From contig CANJLW010000024.1 of the NCBI GenBank assembly GCA_947475245.1, positions 1 to 64,000 of the forward strand: DNA of 64,000 bases, given 5' to 3'. A program made the translations under genes and the position numbers. Origin of the DNA: Acetobacteraceae bacterium (lineage in GTDB: Bacteria > Pseudomonadota > Alphaproteobacteria > Acetobacterales > Acetobacteraceae). Positions 28,737 through 38,018 of the stretch are shown one piece after another; position 1 is the stretch's first letter, and each line of letters opens with the position of its first letter. The notes under the pieces were generated by a model. It saw nothing but the letters and a program-made list of their open reading frames with translations. It made no database searches and was not told the DNA's origin.

Positions 28737-29669
28737 ATGGCAAACACCAACCAAACCCCGAAAGGGGATGTCTACACCCGCATCACCGACAAAATCATCA
28801 CCGATTTGGAGAAGGGCGTGCGGCCCTGGATGAAGCCATGGTCGGCCGATCACGCTGCGGGGCGGATCACGAGGCCGCTTCGACACAATGGCATTCCGTA
28901 TCGCGGCATCAATATCATCATGCTTTGGTCGGCATCTGTGGCAAAGGGGTTTTCCTGCCCGTTGTGGCTGACCTTCAAGCAGGCGTTGGAGCTGGGCGGG
29001 AATGTGCGGAAAGGCGAGAGCGGCGAATTGGTGGTTTATGCCAACTCAATCACCCGCACCGAGGCGAAGGAGGATGGCACGGAGGAGGAGCGGGAAATCC
29101 CCTTCCTGAAAGGCTATACCGTGTTCAATGCTGAGCAGTGCGAAGGCTTGCCCGCGCAGTATTATGCCAGGGCCGAGCCGAACGCATCGACGCCAGCGCA
29201 GCGGATTGATGCCGCCGACGCCTTCTTCGCCGCGACCGGTGCCGATATTCGGCATGGTGGAACGCGGGCCTATTACGCGCAAAGCGCCGACTACGTGCAG
29301 ATGCCGCCGTTCGAGACGTTCCGGGATGCCGAAAGCCACGCCGCGACGCTGGCGCATGAGCTCACCCACTGGACAAAGCACGACAAGCGCCTGGCCCGTG
29401 ACATGGGCCGGGTGAAATGGGGTGACGAAGGCTATGCGCGGGAAGAACTCGTCGCTGAGCTTGGCGCGGCGTTTCTCTGTGCTGATCTTGGGATCACACC
29501 CGAGGTGCGGGAAGATCATGCCGCCTATATCGCGTCGTGGCTGGAAGTGTTGAAGGGCGATAAGCGGTTTGTGTTTTCGGCGGCGAGCCAAGCGCAGCGC
29601 GCGGTTGACTACCTGCATGGGCTGCAAGCCGCGAAGGAAGAAGAGGAGGGAGAGAGGGCCGCCGCATAG
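28737..29669 (+). CDS. ArdC-like antirestriction protein with a metallopeptidase domain
   Basis: The 310-residue protein has the ArdC arrangement: an N-terminal single-stranded-DNA-binding domain (DVYTRITDKIITDLEKGVRPW and RHNGIPYRGINIIMLW) and a C-terminal zinc peptidase domain with LAHELTHWT, followed by EELVAELGAAFL. ArdC proteins protect incoming DNA from host restriction during conjugation. AAGGAG lies nine bases before the ATG at 28737. Its place in an element with its own restriction-like genes suits a role just after transfer, before methylation is complete. Confidence 0.88.
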   Translation: MANTNQTPKGDVYTRITDKIITDLEKGVRPWMKPWSADHAAGRITRPLRHNGIPYRGINIIMLWSASVAKGFSCPLWLTFKQALELGGNVRKGESGELVVYANSITRTEAKEDGTEEEREIPFLKGYTVFNAEQCEGLPAQYYARAEPNASTPAQRIDAADAFFAATGADIRHGGTRAYYAQSADYVQMPPFETFRDAESHAATLAHELTHWTKHDKRLARDMGRVKWGDEGYAREELVAELGAAFLCADLGITPEVREDHAAYIASWLEVLKGDKRFVFSAASQAQRAVDYLHGLQAAKEEEEGERAAA

Positions 29670-29766
29670 GCGGCGATCCCGCTGCCTTGAATCACGCGAA
29701 GCCAGAAAATCTCGCCGCCGCTTGATGACAAGCGGCGGCGCTTTGCATCTTCAAACGGCTGTCCCG

Positions 29767-31200
29767 TTAACTCCGCTTCGACAAGATAGAAATCACCTTT
29801 TTTGCCACTTCCTGTGGGTCAGCCGGCCGCAGCAAAGCTCGAAGATCACTCTTGGATGGCCGCTGTGACTTCCCACCGCCGCTCGAACCGGGCAACGCGA
29901 TAAGCTGTTCCGCAATGGCTTTCGCAACACCGCCCGTCGAACCTATCGGCAACAAATAGGCTCCACTATTTCGAGCGGCTTCCAGCTCAGCTGTGACGCC
30001 GTCTGCATCGACGAGCTGCCCTTGCTCCCACTTTGCGCCGCCGATAAACACAATAGCGCCCGATACTCGGGCCATTTCCGCTCGGAGTTCCGCCCACTGC
30101 GCGGTCTCGGGTGGTTTGCCGTCGAGGGGTTGTGGGAACGGCCGAGCAATCAATCGACGATTAAGGTCCCAATTTCCTCCTCGCTGAAGTGCAGACAGGA
30201 ACCCTGTGAGGGCAGCAGAGCTCACAGCAAGCCCGGAGCCGGTCACGAGCGAGAAATCACCTTCACCAAGCCGTTGCCCAACCGCCGATGCTACTTCGTA
30301 AACATAACTGAGATCAGCCGGGTCGCCGCCTGTGATCGGCCAGCTGCCACTGATCCATACGCGATTCCGAGCCACTCGCCGCTCAACATCGCTCATAAGA
30401 TCGTCAACTTCTTGATAGCGCTCAATTTCGACAACCTGAAGACCATATCGTTGCAGGTCATCAGCCCACAGTTTATGTTGGGTGAGCCGCGCTTTATATT
30501 CTTTTGAGGTTTTATAGTCTGTCCGTTGCGGCGGTCTGACGATCGCGAAGTGCTCGGGCGGCGATGCGGTGAAACTTTCTCGAATTAGCGAAAGAACATG
30601 CCTAACGTTTGGGTCAGTGAAACTGAGACCCACGAATAGCATTGAAAAACTTGTCATGTGTGACTGAAGCAGGGGTAGAAACGCACCCCGCTTCAATCGG
30701 TATAACTCGTAGTCATCCGTAGCAATGACTATATTATCCAAATTATTTACGCAGCCATGCATCTTGAATAGCCTTGCAGCCCCCGGTCGGGGACGGAGTG
30801 CTAGGTCGGCTGCGGCTGATATCGGGTCGATTGGCCGGGCGATTTCTGAGAACGACCGCTCAATCAGCCGATCGTAATTCGTTGTCCATAGATTGCGAAT
30901 GGGAAGGCGGGCAATGGTTTTAAGTACCGACGGGATCGGCTTTTCCTGGGCAATCTCGGCGCGAATTACGTTGTTGACCCGAGTGCGGCCCGCTGATTTA
31001 CGCACGCTCCATTGAGCAAGTGCAGCTAGATCGTGTACATCGCCGGAGTCCACCCCTAACTCATGTCCGATCTCGCGCAGCAGTTCTTTCCATGAGGGAT
31101 AGCCTGCACCAGCCGATACGCCTGCTCCAATAAAAACTGCGGCTGCATCGTCGGCTATCGCTTTGGGAAATTCTGCAAGAAATCTACTTCGTGCTGTCAT
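29767..31200 (-). CDS. thsA: Thoeris ThsA: SIR2 NADase with C-terminal SLOG sensor domain
   Basis: The 477-residue protein begins with a SIR2 domain: FIGAGVSAGAG (about residues 23-33), TTNYD with Asn108, and MHGC with His148. The pair sits 40 residues apart, as in characterised ThsA NADases. The second half (about 280-430) has a Rossmann-like SLOG/STALD domain (RVWISGSWPI, SLVTGSGLAVSS, AIVFIGGAKW). In Thoeris, the TIR protein makes a cyclic ADP-ribose signal on infection, SLOG binds it, and SIR2 destroys NAD+, stopping phage growth. Its start is three bases after the ThsB stop. The locus is AT-richer than its surroundings, suggesting separate acquisition. Confidence 0.88.
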   Translation of the reverse strand: MTARSRFLAEFPKAIADDAAAVFIGAGVSAGAGYPSWKELLREIGHELGVDSGDVHDLAALAQWSVRKSAGRTRVNNVIRAEIAQEKPIPSVLKTIARLPIRNLWTTNYDRLIERSFSEIARPIDPISAAADLALRPRPGAARLFKMHGCVNNLDNIVIATDDYELYRLKRGAFLPLLQSHMTSFSMLFVGLSFTDPNVRHVLSLIRESFTASPPEHFAIVRPPQRTDYKTSKEYKARLTQHKLWADDLQRYGLQVVEIERYQEVDDLMSDVERRVARNRVWISGSWPITGGDPADLSYVYEVASAVGQRLGEGDFSLVTGSGLAVSSAALTGFLSALQRGGNWDLNRRLIARPFPQPLDGKPPETAQWAELRAEMARVSGAIVFIGGAKWEQGQLVDADGVTAELEAARNSGAYLLPIGSTGGVAKAIAEQLIALPGSSGGGKSQRPSKSDLRALLRPADPQEVAKKVISILSKRS

Positions 31201-31203
31201 GAA

Positions 31204-31695
31204 TTAATATGAATCCCTAACCCTAATGGCGTTTTCAACGAGCTGCCCGATGTTATCACTTATATTTTTGTATGCCGCTCTACTATCAATTCCCGGCGGA
31301 TCATAGAGAGTCACAATAGACGGTAAAGGGGTGGTCCCCACAGTGAAGCCAGAAAATGGGTCGCGCCCGGAATACGACGGCTGCGCATGTCTGTTCAGCA
31401 ATTTATGAATTCGAATTCCGACGATACCTTTTTTTAATTCCCACGCCTTTTTTATTTCGTACTCGATCCACGGGCGCCCAGCGGTTTCAGAGCCGACCAG
31501 GAGGACTAAGCAGCTCCTCCCAGACATCTGGCCGTCAATCCACCGCTTGATCGCCGCATCGCCTCCCCTTTTCACTGTCTCCCAATCATTGTCTGAGAGT
31601 TCAGCGTTTCCCTCTAATGCACCCATCTGCCGCACTTGCGACGCTCGCCAGTGATCACCATCGAAATGAAAACTATAGAAGACCTTACGTGCCAT
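31204..31695 (-). CDS. thsB: Thoeris ThsB: TIR-like (DUF1863) sensor enzyme
   Basis: The 163-residue protein starts MARKVFYSFHFDGDHWRASQVR and contains SCLVLLVGSETAGRPWIEYE, the pattern of the MTH538/DUF1863 TIR-like family, with the probable catalytic Glu in the WIEYE segment. ThsB is the phage-sensing half of Thoeris and makes the nucleotide signal for ThsA. The ATG at 31695 has GGGGAAAG upstream and starts the conserved domain; longer in-frame starts would run toward the relaxase gene. With ThsA immediately downstream the pair is a complete type I Thoeris locus with one sensor. Confidence 0.87.
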   Translation of the reverse strand: MARKVFYSFHFDGDHWRASQVRQMGALEGNAELSDNDWETVKRGGDAAIKRWIDGQMSGRSCLVLLVGSETAGRPWIEYEIKKAWELKKGIVGIRIHKLLNRHAQPSYSGRDPFSGFTVGTTPLPSIVTLYDPPGIDSRAAYKNISDNIGQLVENAIRVRDSY

Positions 31696-31825
31696 CGCTT
31701 TCCCCCCATGAGACATTCTCTTAATTTCAATGGGCGACCATATCACAATTGTATGTTCTCGGCATAGGAAGTTGCCGGGAACGATCCATCGCTGCTCCTG
31801 CCTCATAGAGGCGCCGATTCGTGAT

Positions 31826-33100
31826 CTACCGCTGAAGTTTGAAACGGAATACCTCCGAAGACCGCCGACCAAGCGGCCTATCGTCCGCACGCGCTAATCC
31901 CAGATATCGCCCAACATCGCGCCTGAGATCGAGCAACTGAGCAGCCTGTTGTTGGCGCAGTATCTTGAATTCTTGTTGCATTACACTGCGCTCTCGAAGG
32001 TGCGCCTCGATCAAAGTTTGTCGGCCCTGCGCGTGACGCATGCGTGTGGCTTTGGCTTCAGCTTCATTGGTTGCTCGCACCTCCTGATATCTTCCGGTGA
32101 TACGATACCAAAGGCCGCGCAGGCCGGTCGGCAATCTTGCCATCCGCTCACGCGTCTCGGTCTCCCATTCTTTTTTGAGACGCTGATCAAGTTCTCTGCG
32201 CGCATCGCGGTGCTGAATGGTCATCGCCACTCTGTGGCGATCAAGCACGGCAACTCGCGCCCGAAACTCGGCCTGCGCCTCTTCAATGTACCGACGCATC
32301 GCCGCGCTCATGCGTTCGCCGATCTGCCTCTTGACCTCATCAACGGTTGACAGATCGCCATCGTCGCCAAGCCGGTCCTTCACGTCCTTGGTCTTCAAGC
32401 CAAGCGCGCGGGGAAGCGAATGAACTTCACCGGCATGGTCGACGACAACGAAGCTTCGCTTGTCGCCTCTAGCGAGAAAGAAGCCATGTTCCTCAAGCCC
32501 CCGGACGAAGGCCCGCCGATTGTCGGATCGCGCCCAACAATCTTGCAGGGTCTGCTTTAGCCAGCGTGGATCGATGCCTTGCCGTTTGGCTTGCTGCCAT
32601 TCCGCTAGCGTGAAGTTGGTCGGATTGCGTTCCGCCGCATTCACCAGGCCGCGCGGCATCGTCCATCCCTGTTCGAGATAGAGCTCACGCGATATCCCGA
32701 CGAGCTTCCTCTTGAAGAAGGAGAGGGGCCGCGCTGTCATAGACTCCGCATCGATGCGCGACCATACGCAATGCGCGTGACGCCGGCCTTCCTTCTCGTG
32801 GAAGACAATGGCGCGCGGCTGGCCTTCAAGCCCAAGCCGCGCTTCAATCCGCTCGATCGCTTGCTCGAAGACATCAACCGGAACCTTCTCCCGCTCCGGC
32901 GGGCTCAGGCTCAGCGAGAACAAAAACTGGCGGCACTTCGTGGCGCGACTGATCGCTTCGGCTTCCTTGAATGCGCCCCTGAGATCATCCGACACGAAAC
33001 CGCGCGTCTCATGAAGACGGACGTGCTCGTTCTGGTCGGTGCGCATCAGATGCACAGCCAGGTCCTGGCCACCGCCGCGCTGGGAGCCTTTCAAGATCAT
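31826..33100 (-). CDS. Relaxase/mobilization nuclease
   Basis: The 424-residue protein has a conjugative relaxase layout: an early segment MILKGSQRGGGQDLAVHLM, then PRAIVFHEKEGRRHAHCVWSRID-type sequence with His-x-His, the metal-binding motif of VirD2/MobA-type relaxases, near residue 110. The C-terminal half is a long charged helical region. It would nick oriT and lead the strand into the recipient. Its ATG overlaps the mobC-like stop by four bases. The candidate oriT lies just upstream of that gene. The catalytic Tyr is not assigned with confidence. Confidence 0.82.
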   Translation of the reverse strand: MILKGSQRGGGQDLAVHLMRTDQNEHVRLHETRGFVSDDLRGAFKEAEAISRATKCRQFLFSLSLSPPEREKVPVDVFEQAIERIEARLGLEGQPRAIVFHEKEGRRHAHCVWSRIDAESMTARPLSFFKRKLVGISRELYLEQGWTMPRGLVNAAERNPTNFTLAEWQQAKRQGIDPRWLKQTLQDCWARSDNRRAFVRGLEEHGFFLARGDKRSFVVVDHAGEVHSLPRALGLKTKDVKDRLGDDGDLSTVDEVKRQIGERMSAAMRRYIEEAQAEFRARVAVLDRHRVAMTIQHRDARRELDQRLKKEWETETRERMARLPTGLRGLWYRITGRYQEVRATNEAEAKATRMRHAQGRQTLIEAHLRERSVMQQEFKILRQQQAAQLLDLRRDVGRYLGLARADDRPLGRRSSEVFRFKLQR

Positions 33101-33531
33101 GGTCCGTCCTCCGGCCTCATACCCAGAGCGGTCAGCAGCAGGCGGCGGATGTCGCGGATGTCGCGATAAGCCTCACGCAGCTCGGCTTCCGTCTCCGGCG
33201 TGAGTGCAAGGGCACCGACATGGGCGAGATGGGCCAGCTGATTGAGATTGCTGGCCAGCCGGGATCGGCCCAGCATTGCCAGGACTTGACCAAGCGCTTG
33301 CCGATCCTCTACCGCGCCGCCTGTTCGCCGCATCCGCAGCGGGCGGGCGTCCCCCAAGACCTTTGCCTTGATATAGGTGCCGAGCGGCGCGCCATCGGCT
33401 TCAACGATCAACATCTGGCGTTCCTCATCCGACAGCCGGAGGCTGAAGGGCGGCAATCGCTTGGGTTGCTCCTTCGCCGCTTCCTGCCGCTGCCGCTCCG
33501 CTGATTTACGAAATCCACCGCTTAGGGACAT
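33097..33531 (-). CDS. MobC-like relaxosome protein
   Basis: This 144-residue protein starts with a basic tail, then a ribbon-helix-helix-like segment (PPFSLRLSDEERQMLIVEADGAPLGTYIKAKVL), followed by the helical MobC region (LASNLNQLAHLAHVGALALTPE) where SNLNQLA is typical of plasmid MobC proteins. MobC binds oriT and helps the relaxase open DNA at the nick site. The gene is the first of a two-gene operon with the relaxase and is the outermost gene of the element on this side. Confidence 0.85.
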   Translation of the reverse strand: MSLSGGFRKSAERQRQEAAKEQPKRLPPFSLRLSDEERQMLIVEADGAPLGTYIKAKVLGDARPLRMRRTGGAVEDRQALGQVLAMLGRSRLASNLNQLAHLAHVGALALTPETEAELREAYRDIRDIRRLLLTALGMRPEDGP

Positions 33532-33535
33532 GGCG

Positions 33536-33564
33536 GCACCGGAGCGTCATGCGACTTCCGGTGC
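33536..33564. other. Candidate origin of transfer (oriT) inverted repeat
   Basis: An 8-bp perfect inverted repeat, GCACCGGA (33536-33543) and TCCGGTGC (33557-33564), with a 13-base spacer lies just upstream of the mobC/relaxase operon. An inverted repeat beside the nick site next to mobC is the usual oriT arrangement. The nick position is not identified, so this is a candidate only. Confidence 0.45.
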
Positions 33565-33622
33565 TCTAGGTAGGTGTTCCAGTCGGCCAGAATCTCGAAC
33601 AATTCGTTCGATGTTGCGCTAT

Positions 33623-33634
33623 CAAGGCGCGCCA
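33623..33634 (+). other. Candidate right attachment-site copy
   Basis: CAAGGCGCGCCA matches the tRNA-Arg end CAGGGCGCGCCA (4300-4311) at 11 of 12 positions, in the same orientation. It sits exactly between the last element gene and the first chromosomal gene. Because GGCGCGCC is common in GC-rich DNA, chance is a real alternative. Confidence 0.35.
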
Positions 33635-33642
33635 AATTCCCA

Positions 33643-35145
33643 CTACCCATACACAAACGCCGCATCGTCCAGATCAATCGCCGGCAATTGGTCCTTTTCG
33701 TTCCAATAATCCTGCGTGTGCGCCCATTCCGCCTTATCCCCGCGCTTCGGCAGCAAGTGCATCCCGCGCATCAGATATCCCGGGTTGAAGTTCTCCGGAT
33801 CAATCCATGGGAGTAAGTTCATATCGGCATCTTCCGGTCGCAACGTCGGTGTTACCCGTCGCGCGCCCATCTCTCGCATGTGGTTCAACAGCCGGCAGAC
33901 GAAATCCGCCACCAGGTCCGAACGCAATGTCCAGCTCGCGCGGAAATAACCGAACACCCAGGCCATGTTCGGAACCCCCGTGAACATCATCCCACGATAG
34001 GTCACGGTATCGCCGAACACCAACGGCTTGCCGTCGATCTCGAACGCAATATCGCCCAGCACGCTCAGGTTAAAGCCCGTCGCGGTGACGATCACATCGG
34101 CGTCCAACGTCTTACCCGACTTCAGCAGAATGCCGGTTTCGGTGAACCGATCGATTTCGTCTGTAACGACCGAGGCCTTGCCGTCGCGCACGCCCTGAAA
34201 CAAATCACCATCCGGAATAAACGCGATCCGCTGCCGCCACGGCCGGTAGCTCGGCGTGAAATGAGTTTCCACATCGTAGTCAGGACCCAAATAAGCACGC
34301 ACGCCGGCCAGTAATTCCTGCTTGACCGTTTCCGGTTCCTTGAACGTACGCTGCGTAAAGACCGACTGATCGTGCAGGATCTTCTTGCGCACGATTTCGT
34401 GAATCCACTCCTCATCGACCTGCAACTGCCGCAGTTCCTCGGCCAACGCGATCGCATTGCGACCGGTGCGGAAATAGGTCGGCGAACGCTGCAACATCGT
34501 CACGTGCTCGCACGCGCCCGCGATCGCCGGAACCACCGTCGCCGCCGTCGCGCCGGAGCCGATGACGACCACCTTCTTCCCCGTCAGGTCCAGATCTTCC
34601 GGCCAGGTCTGCGGATGCACGATCTGTCCCTTGAAGCTCTCCATCCCGGCCCAATCCGGCGTATAGCCCTTCTCGTGTCGGTAATACCCCTGGCACATCC
34701 ACAGAAACCGAGTCGTGAACAAACGGGTTGCCCCGGTATCGCCGGCCAAAGCTTCGATCGTCCAAAGATTGTCCTCTCTCGACCACGACGCCGAAATAAT
34801 CTTGTGGTGGTAGCGGATATGCCGAGCAAGGTCGTTTTCGGCGATGACGGAACCCATGTAGGTGCGGATTTCGGCCGCGGTCGCGATCGGCGCGCTGGTC
34901 CAGGGCTTGAACCGATATCCGAAGGTGTGCAGATCGCTATCGGAACGGATACCCGGATAACGATGCGTCCACCATGTACCGCCGTAGCTGTCCTGCGCCT
35001 CCAGCACCACGAACGACATGCCGGGGCATTGTTGTGTCAGGTGATAGGCCCCACCGACGCCGGATATGCCGGCTCCGACAATCAGCACATCGAAATGTTC
35101 CACCGTCTGTTCGGCGGAGGTCGACAAAACAACGGCGTCGTTCAT
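33643..35145 (-). CDS. Baeyer-Villiger/flavin-containing monooxygenase
   Basis: The 500-residue flavoprotein has an N-terminal FAD-binding GAGISG (about residues 23-28), the Baeyer-Villiger fingerprint FKGQIVHPQTWP (F-x-G-x-x-x-H-x-x-x-W-P, about 179-190) and a second, NADPH-binding GSGATAA just after. These enzymes insert oxygen next to a ketone to give an ester or lactone. A hydrolase of the HSL family lies downstream on the chromosome map (35225-36196, same strand), so the pair may oxidise and then open a ketone substrate. The start is the ATG at 35145. Substrate cannot be told from sequence. Confidence 0.88.
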   Translation of the reverse strand: MNDAVVLSTSAEQTVEHFDVLIVGAGISGVGGAYHLTQQCPGMSFVVLEAQDSYGGTWWTHRYPGIRSDSDLHTFGYRFKPWTSAPIATAAEIRTYMGSVIAENDLARHIRYHHKIISASWSREDNLWTIEALAGDTGATRLFTTRFLWMCQGYYRHEKGYTPDWAGMESFKGQIVHPQTWPEDLDLTGKKVVVIGSGATAATVVPAIAGACEHVTMLQRSPTYFRTGRNAIALAEELRQLQVDEEWIHEIVRKKILHDQSVFTQRTFKEPETVKQELLAGVRAYLGPDYDVETHFTPSYRPWRQRIAFIPDGDLFQGVRDGKASVVTDEIDRFTETGILLKSGKTLDADVIVTATGFNLSVLGDIAFEIDGKPLVFGDTVTYRGMMFTGVPNMAWVFGYFRASWTLRSDLVADFVCRLLNHMREMGARRVTPTLRPEDADMNLLPWIDPENFNPGYLMRGMHLLPKRGDKAEWAHTQDYWNEKDQLPAIDLDDAAFVYG

Positions 35146-35224
35146 GGAATCCGGCCCTTCTCGCGTGTTGCGTCAACGTAGCGCGCCGGTTGTGACGCGC
35201 CGTTGATCGAGATCAATCCCTGAT

Positions 35225-36196
35225 TTACGCCGTAACACGCTTCAGAAATGCATCCATCCGCGCGCTCGCCTCCACCGACAATGCATTGGGGAACAGAGTA
35301 AATCCGTGCGCGCCGCCCGGATAAATCGCCAGTTCCGCCTCGTTACCCGCCGCAATCCAGCGTGCGTGCATGAACAACGTATCGTCCAGCAAGGCATCGG
35401 CCGTTCCCACACTGAACAGCGCCGGGCACAAACCCTTAAGATTCGCGTAAAGCGGAGAAATATCGGGATCGCGACGATCCTGTCCGGTCGGCAGGAATGC
35501 ATTATAGAATTGCTGCATATCGATCGTGCGCAGCACCAACCTCGTATCCCCGAACTGCCGTTGGCTCGGCGTCATCGACATATCGAACGCACCGTAAACC
35601 AGATTGGCCCCGCGAAACCCGGTGTAGCCATAGCGATCGCGCATCCGCAGGACCGTGGCGCCGGCCAAATGCCCGCCCGCCGACTCGCCGCCGGTTGTCA
35701 GCACATCGGTGCCGAATTCGGTCTTGGCATTGGCCACCAGCCAGGCCGCGGCCGACTCGCAATCGTCGGGGCCGGCCGGATACGGATGCTCCGGCGCCAG
35801 GCGGTATTCCACGCTGACCACGGCAAGGCCGGTATTATCGGCCACGCGCTCCAACATCGGGTCCTGCAATTCCGCCGACCCCAACACCCAGCCGCCGCCG
35901 TGAATGTGCAGATAGACACCGCGAGGGGCACCGTTCGGCGCGATAACCCGCAGCGGGATTTCGTTGCCGTCCTTTCCCGTGATCACGATCGTTCGCGCGC
36001 GCGGCGATTTCGGCGACACCGGAAACGGCCCAACCCCGCGGCGGCGCGCATCGCGGGTTACTTCCGCGCCCACAACCCACCATTCCGGCAGGCCGGTCAG
36101 CAGCCCGACCAGGTCGGCGTTCAGCTTGGCGGTTTCCGGCGCGATGGCCTCCGGACGAAAAAGCGCGGGATCAAGCGAATACGGTGTGTCGGTCAT
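35225..36196 (-). CDS. HSL-family alpha/beta hydrolase (esterase)
   Basis: The 323-residue enzyme has the oxyanion-hole motif [11 protein letters not shown] (about residues 97-107), the nucleophile motif GESAGGH with Ser in the elbow (about 168-174), an acidic residue near GTADALLDD and the catalytic His in GGAHGFTLF. This is the hormone-sensitive-lipase (family IV) type, acting on short-chain esters. AAGGAGA lies eight bases before the ATG. It is transcribed toward the monooxygenase gene with 79 bases between them and could hydrolyse its ester products, an inference from context. Confidence 0.9.
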   Translation of the reverse strand: MTDTPYSLDPALFRPEAIAPETAKLNADLVGLLTGLPEWWVVGAEVTRDARRRGVGPFPVSPKSPRARTIVITGKDGNEIPLRVIAPNGAPRGVYLHIHGGGWVLGSAELQDPMLERVADNTGLAVVSVEYRLAPEHPYPAGPDDCESAAAWLVANAKTEFGTDVLTTGGESAGGHLAGATVLRMRDRYGYTGFRGANLVYGAFDMSMTPSQRQFGDTRLVLRTIDMQQFYNAFLPTGQDRRDPDISPLYANLKGLCPALFSVGTADALLDDTLFMHARWIAAGNEAELAIYPGGAHGFTLFPNALSVEASARMDAFLKRVTA

Positions 36197-36253
36197 GGTC
36201 GAATCTCCTTCGACCCGATTGTGACCCAGCCGAACGCGTTGTCCAATCCCGGG

Positions 36254-36661
36254 TTATCGTCCGAACAGGCTTTGCGCGATCAACCCCACGCTCCCCAGGC
36301 CCAAAACCGTAAAGGTCGCGATCATGCCCGCTACCCGCGCGCGAAGGTCAGAGTATGTAATTGCATAGGCATGCGCCAACCGCCCGCCCAGCAGCACAGC
36401 GCCCAGACCATGCAGCGCCGCCGCCGGCGCGCCGTTCAGTTCCAGCAGAGCCATGAACAGCAGAGCAATCGGCGCATATTCGACAAAATTGCCGTGCGCG
36501 CGCATCGCGCGGATCAGATCCGGGAATCCTCCGTCCAGCAAAGCCACGCTTTCCCGCCGCCGCACCCGGATTACGGCAATGCTCAGCGCGATCAGCAGCA
36601 AACCCAACAATCCCGCATAGAACGCGGCGATCGGCAGTCGAACGATATCTGTCATGGCCAC
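36254..36661 (-). CDS. MAPEG-family membrane protein
   Basis: The 135-residue protein has four hydrophobic segments and the MAPEG signature RAMRAHGNFVEYAPIALLFMALLE, where Asn and Glu in GNFVEY are conserved. The family holds glutathione-dependent membrane enzymes and many uncharacterised bacterial members often annotated near detoxification genes. It lies 57 bases upstream of the esterase gene on the same strand, so the three genes may be cotranscribed. Confidence 0.88.
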   Translation of the reverse strand: MAMTDIVRLPIAAFYAGLLGLLLIALSIAVIRVRRRESVALLDGGFPDLIRAMRAHGNFVEYAPIALLFMALLELNGAPAAALHGLGAVLLGGRLAHAYAITYSDLRARVAGMIATFTVLGLGSVGLIAQSLFGR

Positions 36662-36777
36662 ACCCTTGGCGAAGCACGATCATGTCACGCCCTTCCCCGC
36701 CGCGTCGAGCGGTTCCGCACTTGCGTTTACCCACCGGCTGGGATTGGATACCCGCCGGTAGCAACCGGGGAACCGTC

Positions 36778-38007
36778 ATGAAATTCGGTATTTTCTACGA
36801 AATGCAATGCCCACGCCCGTGGGAAATAGACACCGAACTTAACCTCTACCAAAATGCCTTGTCTCAGGTCGAACTCGCCGACAAGCTCGGTTATCACTAC
36901 GCTTGGGAAGTCGAGCACCACTTTTTGGAAGAGTACTCACACTCCCCGCAACCGGAAGTGTTTTTGGCCGCCGCCAGCCAGCGCACCAAGCAAATACGGT
37001 TGGGCCACGGCATCATTCAGTTGACCACCAATCACCCCGCCCGCGTCGCCGAAAAAGTGGCAACGCTTGATCTCGTCAGCAACGGTCGCGTTGAATTCGG
37101 GATGGGTGAAGGCGCCAGCATCACAGAGCTCGGCCCGTTCGGTCGCGAAATGGAAAACAAGCAGGCGGTCTGGGAAGACGGCGTGCGCTGCGTGCTGCCG
37201 ATGTTCAAGGACGGCGGGTGGGAATACGACGGCCCGTATTTCAAATTCCCACTTCGTAACGTACTGCCGAAGCCGATCCAAAAGCCGCATCCCCCGCTAT
37301 GGGTGGCGTGCAGCCAACTCGAAACCATCGAAATGGCCGGTCGCTGCGGCATCGGCGCGCTTGGCTTCCAGTTCCTGTCCGCCGAAATGGCGCATGCCTG
37401 GGTTCATGCCTACTACAACAGCTTCACCAAACGGCAGAAAAAACTGGCCGACTATCAGGCGAACCCCAATATCGCCATGGTCAGCTATTTCATGTGCGCC
37501 GAAACCGACGAAGAAGCGCGCCGGCGCGCCGATGGCGCGACCTTCTTCCAGTTCTCCCTGGCCTGGTATTCCGGCGCCCGCAACCGCGAACGCGCTGCCC
37601 CCGGCACGGTCAACATGTGGGACGAATACACGAAGTGGAAGCAGGAAAATCCGGAGGCGCAACGTCGGGCGCTGTCGGGCGGCCTGATCGGATCGCCGGA
37701 AACGATCCGCCGGAAGCTGCGGCGGTTCAAGGAATCCAACGTCGATCAGATCATCCTGCTGAACCAGGCCGGCAAGAACACGCACCAGCATATCTGCGAA
37801 AGCCTGGAACTCTTCGCCAAGGAAGTCATGCCGGAATTCGTTGCCGACGAACCGGCCCATCAGGCGTGGAAACAGGGTGTTCTGAACGGTTCGATCCAAC
37901 TGGATGAAATTGATACGACTCCGTACAAGGAACGCGCCGGCGTCGGCAAGGGCGTCGCGATCTCCAAGCTGGCGACGACTGGCGTGGAAACACAGGCGGC
38001 AGAATAA
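36778..38007 (+). CDS. LLM-class flavin-dependent oxidoreductase (bacterial luciferase-like)
   Basis: The 409-residue protein has the luciferase-like beginning MKFGIFYEMQCPRPW, then GYHYAWEVEHHFLEEYSHSP with the conserved His pair, and HPARVAEKVATLDLVSNGRVEFGMGEG, a hallmark of F420- or FMN-dependent monooxygenases. It likely uses reduced flavin from a partner reductase to oxidise a small organic substrate. The ATG at 36778 begins the conserved fold, with GGGGAA upstream. It is divergent from the MAPEG/esterase/monooxygenase set, so all may share one catabolic task. Confidence 0.88.
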   Translation: MKFGIFYEMQCPRPWEIDTELNLYQNALSQVELADKLGYHYAWEVEHHFLEEYSHSPQPEVFLAAASQRTKQIRLGHGIIQLTTNHPARVAEKVATLDLVSNGRVEFGMGEGASITELGPFGREMENKQAVWEDGVRCVLPMFKDGGWEYDGPYFKFPLRNVLPKPIQKPHPPLWVACSQLETIEMAGRCGIGALGFQFLSAEMAHAWVHAYYNSFTKRQKKLADYQANPNIAMVSYFMCAETDEEARRRADGATFFQFSLAWYSGARNRERAAPGTVNMWDEYTKWKQENPEAQRRALSGGLIGSPETIRRKLRRFKESNVDQIILLNQAGKNTHQHICESLELFAKEVMPEFVADEPAHQAWKQGVLNGSIQLDEIDTTPYKERAGVGKGVAISKLATTGVETQAAE

Positions 38008-38018
38008 CTGAGGGCAAC

